DNA of 64,000 nt from Salmonella enterica subsp. diarizonae (GCF_008692785.1 NZ_VXJV01000013.1:1-64000); one strand, 5' to 3'. Positions 40,848-50,926 are shown, numbered from the stretch's first letter. Notes: generated from the sequence alone by a model not told the origin. Numbers and translations: made by a program.

Positions 40848-42350
40848 TTATTCATCGATGCGCGGATGTTGCTGTACCAGACGCGAACGTTTAACCTGCA
40901 ACTCCGCAATTTCCTGATCGATGTCGTCGATTTTCTGCTCAATATTATCGTAATGCTCGCCCAGAATTTCCTTCGCTTCCTGGATGTCCGACGCCGCTGG
41001 CGTTGCGCCTTTTAGCGGGCGATTGGCCGTCTCTTTCATGGAAATACCGGTAATCAAGCCTATCACCGCGATGACCATCAAATAATACGCCGGCATCATC
41101 AGATCCTGCGAACTTTCCACCAGCCAGGCCGCCAGCGTCGGCGTCAGACCGGCAATCAATACAGAGATGTTAAAGGCCGCCGCCAGCGCGCTGTAGCGAA
41201 TATGCGTCGGAAACATCGCCGGCAACGTCGAGGCCATCACCCCGGTAAAGCAGTTCAAAATCACCGCCAGCATCAACAAACCGGCAAAAATCAGGCCAAT
41301 AACGTTACTGTTAATCAAAATAAAGGCCGGAATTGCCAGCGCAAACAGCGCAATGCTGCCCATAATCACAAACGGACGACGACCGAAACGGTCGCTCAAC
41401 AGCCCCATCACCGGTTGCACAAACAGCATCCCGATCATAATAGCGATGATAATCAACACGCCGTGATCTTCAGAATAGTGCAGGTTATGCGACAGATAGC
41501 TCGGCATGTAGGTGAGCAGCATGTAGTAGGTCACGTTGGTGGCAATCACCAGACCGATACACGACAACAGGCTACGCCAGTGTTTGGTGGCGATCTCTTT
41601 AAAAGAGACTTTCGGCCCATCCTGCAGCCCTTCGCGGTCGCCCTGCTCCAGTTTCTCCACGTGCTGCTGGAACGCTGGCGTCTCTTCCAGCGCATGGCGT
41701 AAGTAGAGACCGATAATCCCCAACGGCAGGGCGATAAAGAACGGAATACGCCAGCCCCACTCCAGGAAATTCTCCTCACCGACAATCGTCGAGATTAAGA
41801 CCACCACGCCCGCGCCCAGCACGAACCCTGCAATGGAACCAAAATCCAGCCAGCTTCCCATAAACCCGCGTTTACGGTCCGGCGAATATTCAGCGACAAA
41901 GATCGATGCGCCGGTATATTCCCCGCCAACCGAGAAGCCCTGCGCCATTTTACACAGCAACAATAATATTGGCGCCCAGATACCGATCGTCGCGTAAGAA
42001 GGAATTAACCCGATACAGAAGGTACTGATCGACATAATCACAATCGTGATCGCCAGGATCTTCTGGCGCCCGTATTTATCGCCGAGCATACCAAAGAATA
42101 ACCCGCCGAGCGGTCGAATCAGGAAGGGAACGGAAAACGTGGCCAGCGCGGCAATCATCTGGACGCTGGGATCGGCGCCGGGGAAAAAGACTTTACCCAA
42201 CGCATAGGCAACAAATCCATAAACACCAAAATCAAACCACTCCATCGCGTTGCCCAGCGAGGCGGCGGTAATCGCTTTGCGAAGTTTACCGTCATCAATG
42301 ATGGTCACATCGCCCAGTGTAATCGGTTTTATTTTTTTCCTTTTCAGCAT
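40848..42350 (-). CDS. proP: Osmoprotectant/proton symporter ProP
   Basis: ATG 42350 (MLKRKKIKPITLGDVTIIDD) gives 500 residues, the E. coli length; the frame extends four codons upstream. It has 12 MFS helices with the loop 2-3 motif LGDKYGRQK and a cytoplasmic C-terminal heptad-repeat coiled coil (EHYDNIEQKIDDIDQEIAEL) that tunes the osmotic activation point. It imports proline, glycine betaine and ectoine on hyperosmotic shock. A CRP site lies upstream. Confidence 0.97.
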   Translation of the reverse strand: MLKRKKIKPITLGDVTIIDDGKLRKAITAASLGNAMEWFDFGVYGFVAYALGKVFFPGADPSVQMIAALATFSVPFLIRPLGGLFFGMLGDKYGRQKILAITIVIMSISTFCIGLIPSYATIGIWAPILLLLCKMAQGFSVGGEYTGASIFVAEYSPDRKRGFMGSWLDFGSIAGFVLGAGVVVLISTIVGEENFLEWGWRIPFFIALPLGIIGLYLRHALEETPAFQQHVEKLEQGDREGLQDGPKVSFKEIATKHWRSLLSCIGLVIATNVTYYMLLTYMPSYLSHNLHYSEDHGVLIIIAIMIGMLFVQPVMGLLSDRFGRRPFVIMGSIALFALAIPAFILINSNVIGLIFAGLLMLAVILNCFTGVMASTLPAMFPTHIRYSALAAAFNISVLIAGLTPTLAAWLVESSQDLMMPAYYLMVIAVIGLITGISMKETANRPLKGATPAASDIQEAKEILGEHYDNIEQKIDDIDQEIAELQVKRSRLVQQHPRIDE

Positions 42351-42565
42351 AGCTGTCCTCATAGGCTAAGCCCTGTAGCGCTATATACGGCGGGCACCGG
42401 CATACCGCGCCAGCGTCGCCGTCGAGCGGAGGGAGAGCGCGAACGCTATCCCTCATACAAGCGTAGCAGGTTTACTTACACTGTCCGGTTACGGACTGTA
42501 CAACCGAACCTGTTGACGCCTGAATGGGCAGTTAATGACCTCTTTACCCTAACAGTGTTTAAATA

Positions 42566-42581
42566 TGTGATCAACTTCACA
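42566..42581. promoter_or_regulatory. CRP site at the proP promoter
   Basis: TGTGATCAACTTCACA is a perfect TGTGA-N6-TCACA CRP palindrome, 216 bases upstream of proP. In E. coli proP P1 is under CRP control at an equivalent site. The surrounding 42351-42816 interval is the proP/yjdM divergent control region and holds no other gene that I can support. Confidence 0.75.
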
Positions 42582-42718
42582 CATATATGTCAATCTGGTC
42601 AAAAGGTGTAAACAAGGACGCCCTCATGCGCTGTGGTGACAGGAAAAAAGCGGTTATTCGGCTGTAAACCATTGCTGACTGGCGTTGCGCAGCCGCTTTT
42701 ATAAAAGCGGCAATAGTC

Positions 42719-42747
42719 CCGACAACGCTAAGGATTTTGTGTATAAT
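42719..42747 (+). promoter_or_regulatory. Sigma-70-type promoter before yjdM
   Basis: A perfect -10 TATAAT (42742-42747) is preceded, with a 17-base spacer, by CCGACA as a -35. It lies about 70 bases before the yjdM start. Confidence 0.5.
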
Positions 42748-42816
42748 TGCGGCCTTTTTCGGCGATCTGCCATTTTTGGGCGCGTTTGCCCCCGCTGACT
42801 TTTTGAGGAAACCAAC

Positions 42817-43152
42817 ATGTCATTACCCCACTGCCCGCAATGTAACTCCGAATATACCTACGAAGATAACGGCATGTTCATCTGCCCGGAATGCGCCCAC
42901 GAATGGAACGATGCGGAGCCTGCTCAGGAGAGCGATGAACTGATTGTCAAAGACGCTAACGGCAACCTGCTGGCGGACGGCGATAGCGTCACCATCGTGA
43001 AAGATCTGAAAGTAAAAGGCAGCTCTTCCATGCTGAAAATCGGTACCAAAGTGAAGAACATTCGTCTGGTTGAAGGCGACCATAACATCGACTGCAAAAT
43101 CGATGGTTTTGGCCCGATGAAACTGAAATCCGAGTTCGTGAAAAAGAACTGA
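42817..43152 (+). CDS. yjdM: Zinc-ribbon protein YjdM (formerly PhnA)
   Basis: The 111-residue cytoplasmic protein has an N-terminal zinc ribbon ([10 protein letters not shown]...CPECAHEW) and a small C-terminal beta domain ([20 protein letters not shown]). Despite the old name it is not needed for C-P lyase and its function is unknown. A 10-bp hairpin follows and yjdN is next in the same direction. Confidence 0.92.
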   Translation: MSLPHCPQCNSEYTYEDNGMFICPECAHEWNDAEPAQESDELIVKDANGNLLADGDSVTIVKDLKVKGSSSMLKIGTKVKNIRLVEGDHNIDCKIDGFGPMKLKSEFVKKN

Positions 43153-43165
43153 TTTACCGTGTCAT

Positions 43166-43193
43166 TGCCCGGTAACGCCTCGCTTACCGGGCA
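43166..43193 (+). terminator. Hairpin after yjdM
   Basis: A perfect 10-bp stem TGCCCGGTAA / TTACCGGGCA with an 8-base loop sits 13 bases after the stop. No T-tract follows, so it may act as a REP-like structure rather than an intrinsic terminator. Confidence 0.5.
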
Positions 43194-43271
43194 TGAGCCG
43201 CCCTTCCACCGACAATATTGTACAAATTTCGAACTATACTTAACGAGCGTCTCTTACCTGAGGTAACCATC

Positions 43272-43715
43272 ATGCCGTTAAGTCCCTATCTCTCTTTTGC
43301 CGGCAACTGTGCCGACGCCATCGCGTATTACCAACAAACGTTAGGCGCAAAACTGCTCCATAAACTCAGCTTCGGTGAAATGCCCCCATCGGCGGCGGAT
43401 AACGAAGAGGGCTGCCCGTCAGGAATGCACTTTCCCGATACCGCTATCGCCCACGCCAACATGCGCATTGCGGGCAGCGACATCATGATGAGCGATGCCA
43501 TCGCGTCGGGAACGGCGCATTATTCCGGCTTTACGCTGGTGCTTGATACCCTCGATGTGGAAGAAGGGAAACGCTGGTTTGATAACCTTGCCGCACAAGG
43601 GCAAATCGAAATAGACTGGCAGGAGACCTTCTGGGCGCATGGTTTCGGCAAGGCCAGCGATCGGTTCGGTGTACCGTGGATGATTAACGTTGTTAAACAG
43701 CAGCCTGCCACCTAA
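43272..43715 (+). CDS. yjdN: VOC/glyoxalase-fold protein YjdN (formerly PhnB)
   Basis: ATG 43272 after an AGGTAACC stretch gives 147 residues, the E. coli size; the upstream extension of the frame is not conserved. The fold is the vicinal oxygen chelate type seen in 3-demethylubiquinone methyltransferase-like proteins (YLSFAGNCADAIAYYQ, WAHGFGKASDRFGVPWMIN). Function is unknown and it is not required for phosphonate use. A short hairpin (43721-43739) separates it from phnC. Confidence 0.92.
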   Translation: MPLSPYLSFAGNCADAIAYYQQTLGAKLLHKLSFGEMPPSAADNEEGCPSGMHFPDTAIAHANMRIAGSDIMMSDAIASGTAHYSGFTLVLDTLDVEEGKRWFDNLAAQGQIEIDWQETFWAHGFGKASDRFGVPWMINVVKQQPAT

Positions 43716-43720
43716 CTCCC

Positions 43721-43739
43721 CGGGAGGCGCAGCCTCCCG
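43721..43739 (+). terminator. Hairpin after yjdN
   Basis: An 8-bp stem CGGGAGGC / GCCTCCCG with a 3-base loop starts 5 bases after the yjdN stop. There is no T-tract. It probably limits read-through into the phn operon. Confidence 0.5.
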
Positions 43740-43774
43740 CAGTGTCATCAAATCCCCCTTAATTCTTCATCTTG

Positions 43775-43810
43775 AAGTAACCAGTCATTAACTAAAACGT
43801 CACATAAATC
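43775..43810 (+). promoter_or_regulatory. Probable Pho box region of the phn operon
   Basis: The AT-rich stretch before phnC contains CAGTCATTAA and AACGTCACATAAAT, resembling PhoB half-sites and the equivalent region of E. coli phnC. The spacing is not the canonical 11 bases, so the exact site is uncertain. PhoB control under phosphate starvation is expected from E. coli. Confidence 0.4.
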
Positions 43811-43847
43811 CGCCACGATGGGGCCACTTTTCCAGGGAGGCCGCAGT

Positions 43848-44636
43848 ATGCAAACGATTATTCGTGTCGAGAAACTCTCCAAAACGTTCCAGCAAAATCG
43901 GGCGCTTAATGCGGTTGATCTGCATATCGCCGCCGGTGAAATGGTCGCGCTGCTTGGGCCGTCCGGCTCCGGCAAATCCACTCTTTTACGTCATTTGAGC
44001 GGGCTTATCACCGGCGATAAAACGCCGGGTAGCCATATTGAGCTACTGGGCCGTACCGTTCAGCGCGAGGGCCGACTGGCGCGCGACATTCGTAAGAGCC
44101 GCGCCCATACCGGCTGTATCTTTCAGCAATTCAACCTGGTCAACCGCCTGACGGTACTGGAAAACGTGCTGATTGGCGCGCTCGGTAGTACGCCGCTCTG
44201 GCGTACCTGTTTTCGCTGGTTCAGCCGGCAACAGAAACAGCGAGCATTTCAGGCGCTGACCCGCGTCGGTATGACGCACTTTGCGTATCAGCGCGTCTCT
44301 ACGCTCTCCGGTGGTCAACAGCAGCGCGTCGCCATCGCCCGTGCCTTAATGCAACAGGCGCAAGTCATTCTCGCCGATGAACCCATCGCTTCGCTGGACC
44401 CGGAGTCGGCGCGCATCGTGATGGACACGCTGCGCGATATCAACCAGACAGATGGCATCACTGTGGTCGTCACGCTACATCAGGTGGACTACGCCCTGCG
44501 CTACTGCGAACGGATTGTCGCGCTGCGGCAGGGAAACGTCTTTTACGACGGTGGCAGCCAGCACTTTGATAACGATCGATTTGACCATCTTTACCGCAGC
44601 ATTAATCGCGTCGAACAGAACGCGCAGGCTGCTTAA
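43848..44636 (+). CDS. phnC: Phosphonate ABC transporter ATPase PhnC
   Basis: ATG 43848, preceded by AGGGAGG, gives 262 residues as in E. coli. Walker A is [10 protein letters not shown], the signature [11 protein letters not shown] and Walker [11 protein letters not shown]. It energises uptake of phosphonates, phosphite and organophosphates through PhnE with the binding protein PhnD. It is the first gene of the C-P lyase operon here. Confidence 0.96.
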   Translation: MQTIIRVEKLSKTFQQNRALNAVDLHIAAGEMVALLGPSGSGKSTLLRHLSGLITGDKTPGSHIELLGRTVQREGRLARDIRKSRAHTGCIFQQFNLVNRLTVLENVLIGALGSTPLWRTCFRWFSRQQKQRAFQALTRVGMTHFAYQRVSTLSGGQQQRVAIARALMQQAQVILADEPIASLDPESARIVMDTLRDINQTDGITVVVTLHQVDYALRYCERIVALRQGNVFYDGGSQHFDNDRFDHLYRSINRVEQNAQAA

Positions 44637-44659
44637 CGTCCCCTTAGTGAGGAATGGAA

Positions 44660-45661
44660 ATGCGCTATAAAACCGTTGCCGCGCTGGCCTTCACCAGCAT
44701 ATTGCTAAGTTCTGCCCACGCCGCAGAGCAGGAAAAGGCGCTGAATTTTGGCATTATCTCGACTGAATCACAGCAAAATCTGAAGCCACAGTGGGACCCG
44801 TTCCTGAAGGATATGGAAAAGACGCTGGGTGTGAAAGTGAATGCCTTCTTCGCCCCGGACTACGCGGGCATTATTCAGGGGATGCGCTTTAACAAAGTCG
44901 ATATCGCCTGGTATGGCAATCTTTCCGCGATGGAAGCGGTGGATCGCGCCAACGGCCAGGTTTTCGCTCAGACCGTTGCGGCGGACGGATCGCCTGGCTA
45001 CTGGAGCGTGTTGATCGTCAACAAAGACAGTCCGATCAACAATCTCAACGATCTGATCGCCAAACGTAAAGTTCTTACCTTCGGTAACGGCGATCCTAAC
45101 TCCACCTCAGGCTTCCTTGTTCCCGGCTATTACGTCTTCGCCAAAAACAGGATTTCTACCAGCGACTTCAAACGTACCGTTAATGCCGGACACGAAACCA
45201 ACGCGCTGGCGGTCGCCAACAAGCAGGTGGATGTCGCCACCAACAACACCGAAAACCTCGATAAGTTAAAAACCTCCGCGCCGGACAAGCTGAAAGCGTT
45301 GAAGGTGATCTGGAAGTCGCCGTTGATCCCTGGCGATCCTATCGTCTGGCGTAAAAATCTCCCCGACGCCACCAAAGATAAGGTGTACGACTTCTTTATG
45401 AACTACGGCAAAACGCCGGAAGAAAAAACCGTGCTTGAGCGTCTGGGCTGGGCGCCGTTCCGCCCCTCCAGCGACCTGCAACTGGTACCGATTCGCCAGC
45501 TAACGCTGTTTAAAGAAATGCAGAGCATAAAGGACAACAAAGGGCTGAGCGAGAAAGAGAAAGTCAGCAAAACCTCGGCGCTGAAAGCGCAACTTGACGA
45601 TCTCGACCGCCTGACCGCCGCCCTCGGCGCGATGACCAGCGTAAATAAAGTGGTTCAGTAA
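44660..45661 (+). CDS. phnD: Periplasmic phosphonate-binding protein PhnD
   Basis: ATG 44660, with GAGG 8 bases upstream, gives 333 residues (an ATG two codons earlier is possible). A Sec signal peptide (YKTVAALAFTSILLSSAHA) precedes the type II binding-protein fold, with ligand-loop motifs FAPDYAGIIQGM, DIAWYGNLSA and GNGDPNSTSGFL. It captures phosphonates such as 2-aminoethylphosphonate. Confidence 0.95.
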   Translation: MRYKTVAALAFTSILLSSAHAAEQEKALNFGIISTESQQNLKPQWDPFLKDMEKTLGVKVNAFFAPDYAGIIQGMRFNKVDIAWYGNLSAMEAVDRANGQVFAQTVAADGSPGYWSVLIVNKDSPINNLNDLIAKRKVLTFGNGDPNSTSGFLVPGYYVFAKNRISTSDFKRTVNAGHETNALAVANKQVDVATNNTENLDKLKTSAPDKLKALKVIWKSPLIPGDPIVWRKNLPDATKDKVYDFFMNYGKTPEEKTVLERLGWAPFRPSSDLQLVPIRQLTLFKEMQSIKDNKGLSEKEKVSKTSALKAQLDDLDRLTAALGAMTSVNKVVQ

Positions 45662-45664
45662 TGC

Positions 45665-45700
45665 GTAGGCCGGGTAAGCGCAGCGCCTTACCCGGCCTAC
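45665..45700. repeat. REP/BIME palindrome between phnD and phnE
   Basis: A perfect 14-bp stem GTAGGCCGGGTAAG / CTTACCCGGCCTAC with an 8-base loop starts 4 bases after the phnD stop. It probably protects the upstream mRNA, letting the binding protein be made in excess over the permease. Confidence 0.85.
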
Positions 45701-45730
45701 CGGTAAACAATCCTTCTTACGGAGCCAAAT

Positions 45731-46510
45731 ATGCACACCATCACCGTCGCCCCGCCAAAGCGTAGCTGGTTCTCGCTGCTAAGCTGGGCCATCCTGCTTG
45801 CCGTGCTGGTCGTGTCGTGGAAGGGCGCCGAAATGGCCCCATTCACGCTAATCGAGGATTCCGGCAATATGGCGACCTTCGCCGCCGACTTCTTCCCGCC
45901 GGACTTCAGCCAGTGGCAGGACTATCTCGGCGAGATGGCCGTGACTCTGCAAATCGCCGTCTGGGGCACTGCCCTGGCCGTCATTCTGTCGATTCCTTTT
46001 GGCCTGATGAGCGCCGATAACATCGTACCGTGGTGGATTTATCAGCCGGTACGCCGCTTGATGGACGCCTGTCGCGCCATTAATGAAATGGTCTTCGCCA
46101 TGCTGTTTGTCGTCGCCGTCGGTCTCGGCCCGTTCGCGGGGGTGATGGCGCTGTTTATCCACACCACCGGCGTGCTCTCCAAGCTGCTTTCCGAAGCAGT
46201 CGAAGCCATTGAGCCCGGCCCGGTTGAAGGTATTCGCGCTACCGGCGCTAATAAGCTCGAAGAAATTCTTTTTGGCGTACTGCCGCAGGTAATGCCGCTA
46301 CTGATCTCCTACTCGTTATACCGTTTTGAATCTAACGTCCGCTCCGCGACGGTGGTTGGAATGGTCGGCGCAGGCGGCATCGGCGTCACCCTGTGGGAAG
46401 CGATTCGCGGCTTTCAATTCCAGCAAACCTGCGCCCTGATGGTGTTAATCATCGTCACCGTCAGCCTGCTGGACTTTCTCTCTCAGCGTTTACGTAAACA
46501 TTTTATCTGA
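45731..46510 (+). CDS. phnE: Phosphonate ABC transporter permease PhnE
   Basis: The 259-residue inner-membrane protein has about six helices and the permease EAA-type loop ([20 protein letters not shown]). In E. coli K-12 this gene carries an 8-base duplication that makes the strain cryptic for phosphonates. Here the frame is full length, so transport should be functional. phnG follows after only 20 bases, and the usual phnF is absent. Confidence 0.95.
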   Translation: MHTITVAPPKRSWFSLLSWAILLAVLVVSWKGAEMAPFTLIEDSGNMATFAADFFPPDFSQWQDYLGEMAVTLQIAVWGTALAVILSIPFGLMSADNIVPWWIYQPVRRLMDACRAINEMVFAMLFVVAVGLGPFAGVMALFIHTTGVLSKLLSEAVEAIEPGPVEGIRATGANKLEEILFGVLPQVMPLLISYSLYRFESNVRSATVVGMVGAGGIGVTLWEAIRGFQFQQTCALMVLIIVTVSLLDFLSQRLRKHFI

Positions 46511-46530
46511 TTAACGAGGCACTGCTTGCC

Positions 46531-46983
46531 ATGCACTTCGATACCCCCACCCGCCAGCGCTGGATGCGCGCGCTGGCTTACAGCAATGCCGATGCGCTGA
46601 ACGCCCGTATGCAGGCGTTAAAACTGACCCCAACCTATGAACTGATTCGCGCCCCGGAAACCGGACTGATGCAGATTCAGGCGCGAATGGGCGGCACCGG
46701 CAGCCGCTTCTTTGCTGGCGACACCACTCTGACGCGGGCAGTCGTGCGCCTGAAAAGCGGCACGCTGGGCTACAGCTATCTGCTGGGTCGCAACAAACCG
46801 CACGCCGAACAGTGTGCCGTCATCGACGCCCTGCTTCAGGAGCCGTCTCATTTTCAGACGCTGATGGAAACCTTAATTGCCCCGCTGGAGGCGGAGCGTG
46901 AGGCGCAAATTCGCGCTCGTGCTGCCGAAGTCAACGCCAGCCGGGTCGACTTCTTCACGCTGGTACGCGGGGATAACGCATGA
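46531..46983 (+). CDS. phnG: C-P lyase core subunit PhnG
   Basis: The 150-residue protein has the exact E. coli length, with the motifs [19 protein letters not shown] and [19 protein letters not shown]. PhnG, H, I and J form the C-P lyase core complex; PhnI with G, H and L transfers the phosphonate to ATP, displacing adenine. It overlaps phnH by ATGA. Confidence 0.95.
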   Translation: MHFDTPTRQRWMRALAYSNADALNARMQALKLTPTYELIRAPETGLMQIQARMGGTGSRFFAGDTTLTRAVVRLKSGTLGYSYLLGRNKPHAEQCAVIDALLQEPSHFQTLMETLIAPLEAEREAQIRARAAEVNASRVDFFTLVRGDNA

Positions 46984-47576
46984 CACCATCTACGGCACTA
47001 CAGACCGCCTTTAACCTGCCCGTCCAGGACGCGCAACAGAGCTTTCGCCGCCTGCTGAAAGCGATGAGCGAACCGGGCGTGATTGTTGGCTTGCATCAAC
47101 TGAACCATGGCTGGCAGCCGCTAAATCTTGCCACGACCAGCGTCTTGCTGACGCTGGTTGACGGCGACACCCCGGTCTGGCTATCGCCTGCCGTTAATAA
47201 CGATATCGCCCGCCAGAACCTGCGCTTCCACACCAACGCGCTGCTGGTTGAACAACCGCAGCAGGCCACCTTCGCCGTCGCCGACGCGCGCATCAGCGGC
47301 GAGCAGCTTAACGCGCTTTCCGCCGGTTCCGCCGTCGCGCCGGAAACCAGCGCCACGCTGATTGTCCAGCTTTCCGCTCTGAGCGGTGGCCGGATGTTGC
47401 GCCTGACCGGCGCGGGGATCGCCGAAGAGCGGATGATTGCCCCGCAGTTGCCGGACTGCCTGCTTCACGAACTGACCGAGCGTCCGCATCCCTTCCCGCT
47501 GGGAGTCGATTTACTCCTTACCTGCGGCGAACGGCTGCTGGCCATCCCGCGAACCACCCATGTGGAGGTGTGCTGA
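46980..47576 (+). CDS. phnH: C-P lyase core subunit PhnH
   Basis: The 198-residue subunit is a few residues longer than E. coli PhnH (194). It is a PLP-transferase-like fold without cofactor and lies in the PhnGHIJ complex. Visible family stretches are [15 protein letters not shown] and ADGDTP-like [11 protein letters not shown]. It is coupled at both ends: ATGA with phnG and TGATG with phnI. Confidence 0.94.
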   Translation: MTPSTALQTAFNLPVQDAQQSFRRLLKAMSEPGVIVGLHQLNHGWQPLNLATTSVLLTLVDGDTPVWLSPAVNNDIARQNLRFHTNALLVEQPQQATFAVADARISGEQLNALSAGSAVAPETSATLIVQLSALSGGRMLRLTGAGIAEERMIAPQLPDCLLHELTERPHPFPLGVDLLLTCGERLLAIPRTTHVEVC

Positions 47577-48643
47577 TGTACGTCGCTGTCAAAGGGGGCG
47601 AAAAAGCGATAGCCAACGCCCACGCGTTACAGGAGAACCGCCGCCGGGGCGACAGCGCCATCGCCGAACTCAGCGTGGCGCAAATCGAGCAGCAGATGGG
47701 CCTCGCCGTAGATCGCGTGATGACCGAAGGCGGCATTGCTGACCGCGAGCTGGCGGCGCTGGCGCTGAAACAGGCCAGCGGCGATAACGTTGAGGCTATT
47801 TTTCTGCTGCGCGCTTATCGCACCACTCTGGCGAAGCTGGCGGTGAGCGAGCCGATGAATACCGCAAACATGCGCCTGGAACGCCGCATCTCCGCGGTCT
47901 ACAAAGATATTCCTGGCGGGCAGTTATTAGGCCCAACGTATGATTACACCCATCGTCTGTTAGATTTTACGTTGCTGGCGAAGGGTGAAACGCCGCCGCT
48001 ACGCACCGCCGATAACGCATCAGAAGCCGCTCCGCATGTCTTTTCACTGCTGGCGAATCAGAACCTGGCGAAGCGCGAAGAAGATAACGGCGCAGAGCCG
48101 GATGATATCACCCGCACGCCGCCGGTTTACCCCTGTTCCCGCGCCTCGCGTCTGCAACAGCTCATGCGCGGCGACGAAGGTTACCTACTGGCGCTGGCCT
48201 ACTCCACCCAGCGCGGCTACGGGCGCAACCACCCGTTCGCGGCGGAGATCCGCAGCGGTTATGTGGCGCTGGAAACGGTAGCAGAAGAGCTGGGATTTGC
48301 AGTAAACGTCGGCGAACTGCTGATGACAGAATGCGAAATGGTGAACGGCTTTGTCGCGCCGGAAAACGACACGCCGCATTTTACCCGCGGCTACGGACTG
48401 GTCTTCGGCATGAGCGAACGTAAAGCAATGGCAATGGCGCTGATGGACAGAGCCCTACAGGCGCCCGACTACGATGAAGCGGTCACAGGCCCGGCGCAGG
48501 ACGAAGAGTTCGTACTGGCGCATGCGGATAACGTCGAGGCGGCGGGTTTTGTTTCGCATCTCAAGCTCCCCCATTACGTCGATTTCCAGGCCGAGCTGGA
48601 ACTGCTCAAACGCCTGCAACAGGAGGCCGTCCGTGACCACTAA
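47576..48643 (+). CDS. phnI: C-P lyase nucleosidase subunit PhnI
   Basis: ATG 47576 ([12 protein letters not shown]) overlaps the phnH stop by one base and gives 355 residues. PhnI removes adenine from ATP during formation of ribose 1-methylphosphonate 5-triphosphate. Conserved stretches include YTHRLLDFTLLAKGE, TPPVYPCSRASRLQQLMRGD and AYSTQRGYGRNHPF. phnJ starts inside its last codons. Confidence 0.95.
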   Translation: MYVAVKGGEKAIANAHALQENRRRGDSAIAELSVAQIEQQMGLAVDRVMTEGGIADRELAALALKQASGDNVEAIFLLRAYRTTLAKLAVSEPMNTANMRLERRISAVYKDIPGGQLLGPTYDYTHRLLDFTLLAKGETPPLRTADNASEAAPHVFSLLANQNLAKREEDNGAEPDDITRTPPVYPCSRASRLQQLMRGDEGYLLALAYSTQRGYGRNHPFAAEIRSGYVALETVAEELGFAVNVGELLMTECEMVNGFVAPENDTPHFTRGYGLVFGMSERKAMAMALMDRALQAPDYDEAVTGPAQDEEFVLAHADNVEAAGFVSHLKLPHYVDFQAELELLKRLQQEAVRDH

Positions 48644-49481
48644 TCTCTCTGGCTACAACTTTGCCTATCTGGACGAGCAGACTAAACGCATGATCCGCCG
48701 CGCGATTTTAAAAGCGGTGGCGATTCCTGGCTATCAGGTGCCGTTTGGCGGTCGCGAAATGCCGATGCCTTACGGCTGGGGTACTGGGGGTATTCAGCTA
48801 ACCGCCAGTGTGATTGGCGAAGCGGACGTGCTGAAAGTGATCGACCAGGGGGCGGACGACACCACCAACGCGGTGTCTATCCGCAACTTCTTCAAGCGCG
48901 TCACGGGCGTAGCTACGACGGAGCGCACCGAAGACGCGACGCTGATCCAGACCCGTCATCGAATCCCGGAAACACCGCTGGTGGAAGATCAGATCCTTAT
49001 CTATCAGGTACCAATCCCGGAACCGTTGCGCTTTATCGAACCCCGTGAAACGGAGACCCGCACCATGCACGCGCTGGAAGAGTACGGCGTGATGCAGGTG
49101 AAGTTGTATGAAGATATCGCCCGCTTCGGCCATATCGCCACTACCTACGCCTATCCGGTGAAGGTGAACGGGCGCTACGTCATGGACCCATCGCCCATCC
49201 CGAAATTCGATAACCCTAAGATGGACAGGATGCCCGCGCTGCAACTGTTCGGCGCGGGACGGGAAAAACGCATCTATGCCGTACCGCCGTATACACGGGT
49301 GGAAAGTCTCGATTTCGACGACCATCCGTTCCGCGTACAGAGCTGGGACGAACCCTGCGCTATCTGCGGCTCGACGCACAGCTATCTCGACGAAGTGGTG
49401 CTGGATGATAGCGGCAAACGGATGTTTGTCTGCTCCGACACCGATTACTGCCGCCAACAGAGCGAGGCTCTCAACCCATGA
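48633..49481 (+). CDS. phnJ: Radical SAM C-P lyase PhnJ
   Basis: The conserved N-terminus (TNLSGYNFAYLDEQ) points to GTG 48633, preceded by AGGAGG and overlapping the phnI end by 11 bases, for 282 residues; the frame is open further upstream inside phnI. The C-terminal cluster CAICGS...CSDTDYC supplies the unusual C-X2-C-X21-C-X5-C arrangement that binds the [4Fe-4S] cluster and catalytic Cys. PhnJ breaks the carbon-phosphorus bond of ribosyl phosphonate, releasing the alkane. Confidence 0.95.
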   Translation: MTTNLSGYNFAYLDEQTKRMIRRAILKAVAIPGYQVPFGGREMPMPYGWGTGGIQLTASVIGEADVLKVIDQGADDTTNAVSIRNFFKRVTGVATTERTEDATLIQTRHRIPETPLVEDQILIYQVPIPEPLRFIEPRETETRTMHALEEYGVMQVKLYEDIARFGHIATTYAYPVKVNGRYVMDPSPIPKFDNPKMDRMPALQLFGAGREKRIYAVPPYTRVESLDFDDHPFRVQSWDEPCAICGSTHSYLDEVVLDDSGKRMFVCSDTDYCRQQSEALNP

Positions 49482-50236
49482 CGCAACCGCTGCTTTCGGT
49501 CAATAACCTGACGCATCTCTACGCGCCGGGCAAAGGCTTCAACAATGTCTCTTTTGATCTGTGGCCTGGCGAAGTGTTGGGTATCGTCGGGGAGTCCGGC
49601 TCCGGCAAAACCACTCTGCTGAAATCGATCTCTTCACGTCTGATACCGCAGTCCGGTGAGGTTCAGTATCAGAACCGTTCGCTGTATGGCATGAGTGAAG
49701 CCGATCGCCGCCGTCTGTTGCGTACCGAATGGGGCGTGGTGCATCAGCATCCGCTGGACGGTCTGCGCCGTCAGGTTTCAGCGGGCGGCAATATCGGCGA
49801 GCGTCTGATGGCGACAGGTGCGCGTCACTACGGAGAAATCCGCGCTACCGCCCGGCGCTGGCTGGAGGAGGTTGAAATTCCCGCCTCGCGCATCGACGAC
49901 CTACCCACCACCTTTTCCGGCGGGATGCAGCAACGTTTGCAGATTGCCCGTAACCTGGTCACCCACCCCAGACTGGTATTTATGGACGAGCCCACCGGCG
50001 GGCTGGACGTCTCCGTACAGGCGCGTCTGCTCGATCTGCTGCGCGGTCTGGTGGTGGAGCTGGATCTGGCGGTGGTAATTGTCACCCATGATTTAGGGGT
50101 CGCCCGCCTGCTGGCGGATCGTCTGCTGGTGATGAAACAGGGACAAGTGGTGGAAAGTGGGTTAACCGACCGGGTACTCGACGATCCGCATCACCCGTAT
50201 ACCCAGTTGCTCGTGTCGTCGGTATTGCAAAATTAA
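49478..50236 (+). CDS. phnK: C-P lyase accessory ATPase PhnK
   Basis: The 252-residue ABC-type ATPase has Walker A GESGSGKTTL, signature TFSGGMQQRLQ and Walker B LVFMDEPTGG. It has no membrane partner; it binds the C-P lyase core on PhnJ. It overlaps phnJ by ATGA. Confidence 0.95.
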   Translation: MTQPLLSVNNLTHLYAPGKGFNNVSFDLWPGEVLGIVGESGSGKTTLLKSISSRLIPQSGEVQYQNRSLYGMSEADRRRLLRTEWGVVHQHPLDGLRRQVSAGGNIGERLMATGARHYGEIRATARRWLEEVEIPASRIDDLPTTFSGGMQQRLQIARNLVTHPRLVFMDEPTGGLDVSVQARLLDLLRGLVVELDLAVVIVTHDLGVARLLADRLLVMKQGQVVESGLTDRVLDDPHHPYTQLLVSSVLQN

Positions 50237-50245
50237 GAGGCCAAC

Positions 50246-50926
50246 ATGATTCACGTTGAAAACGTCAGTAAAACCTTCGTGCTCCACCAGCAAAACGGCG
50301 TGCGTCTGCCGGTACTGAAAAACGCCACTCTGGCAGTGAAAAGCGGCGAATGCGTGGTGCTCCACGGTCACTCCGGCAGCGGTAAATCGACGCTACTGCG
50401 CTCGCTGTACGCCAATTATCTGCCCGATGAGGGGCATATCCGGATTCGTCACGGCAATGAGTGGGTAGATCTGGTGCAGGCGCCGACGCGTAAGGTGCTG
50501 GAAGTCCGTCGCTCGACCATCGGCTGGGTAAGCCAGTTTTTACGCGTCATTCCGCGCATCTCCGCGCTGGATGTCGTCATGCAGCCGCTGCTGGAACTGG
50601 GCGTCCCGCGTGACGTTTGCGCCGCCAAAGCCGCCCGGCTGCTCACCCGTCTGAATGTGCCGGAACCGCTATGGCATCTAGCCCCTTCCACCTTTTCCGG
50701 CGGCGAACAGCAGCGCGTGAACATCGCGCGCGGATTTATCGTCGATTATCCGATTTTGTTGCTGGATGAACCTACCGCCTCGCTGGACGCCAACAACAGT
50801 GCCGCTGTGGTCACGCTGATTACCGAAGCCAAAGCGCGCGGCGCGGCCATCGTCGGTATTTTTCATGACCAGGCCGTGCGCGACCGCGTGGCGGATCGTT
50901 TGCATGCGATGGGAATCACCTCATGA
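50246..50926 (+). CDS. phnL: C-P lyase accessory ATPase PhnL
   Basis: The 226-residue ABC-type ATPase has Walker [12 protein letters not shown], signature [11 protein letters not shown] and Walker [11 protein letters not shown]. It assists PhnI and the core complex. It is separated from phnK by 9 bases and overlaps phnM by ATGA. Confidence 0.95.
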   Translation: MIHVENVSKTFVLHQQNGVRLPVLKNATLAVKSGECVVLHGHSGSGKSTLLRSLYANYLPDEGHIRIRHGNEWVDLVQAPTRKVLEVRRSTIGWVSQFLRVIPRISALDVVMQPLLELGVPRDVCAAKAARLLTRLNVPEPLWHLAPSTFSGGEQQRVNIARGFIVDYPILLLDEPTASLDANNSAAVVTLITEAKARGAAIVGIFHDQAVRDRVADRLHAMGITS

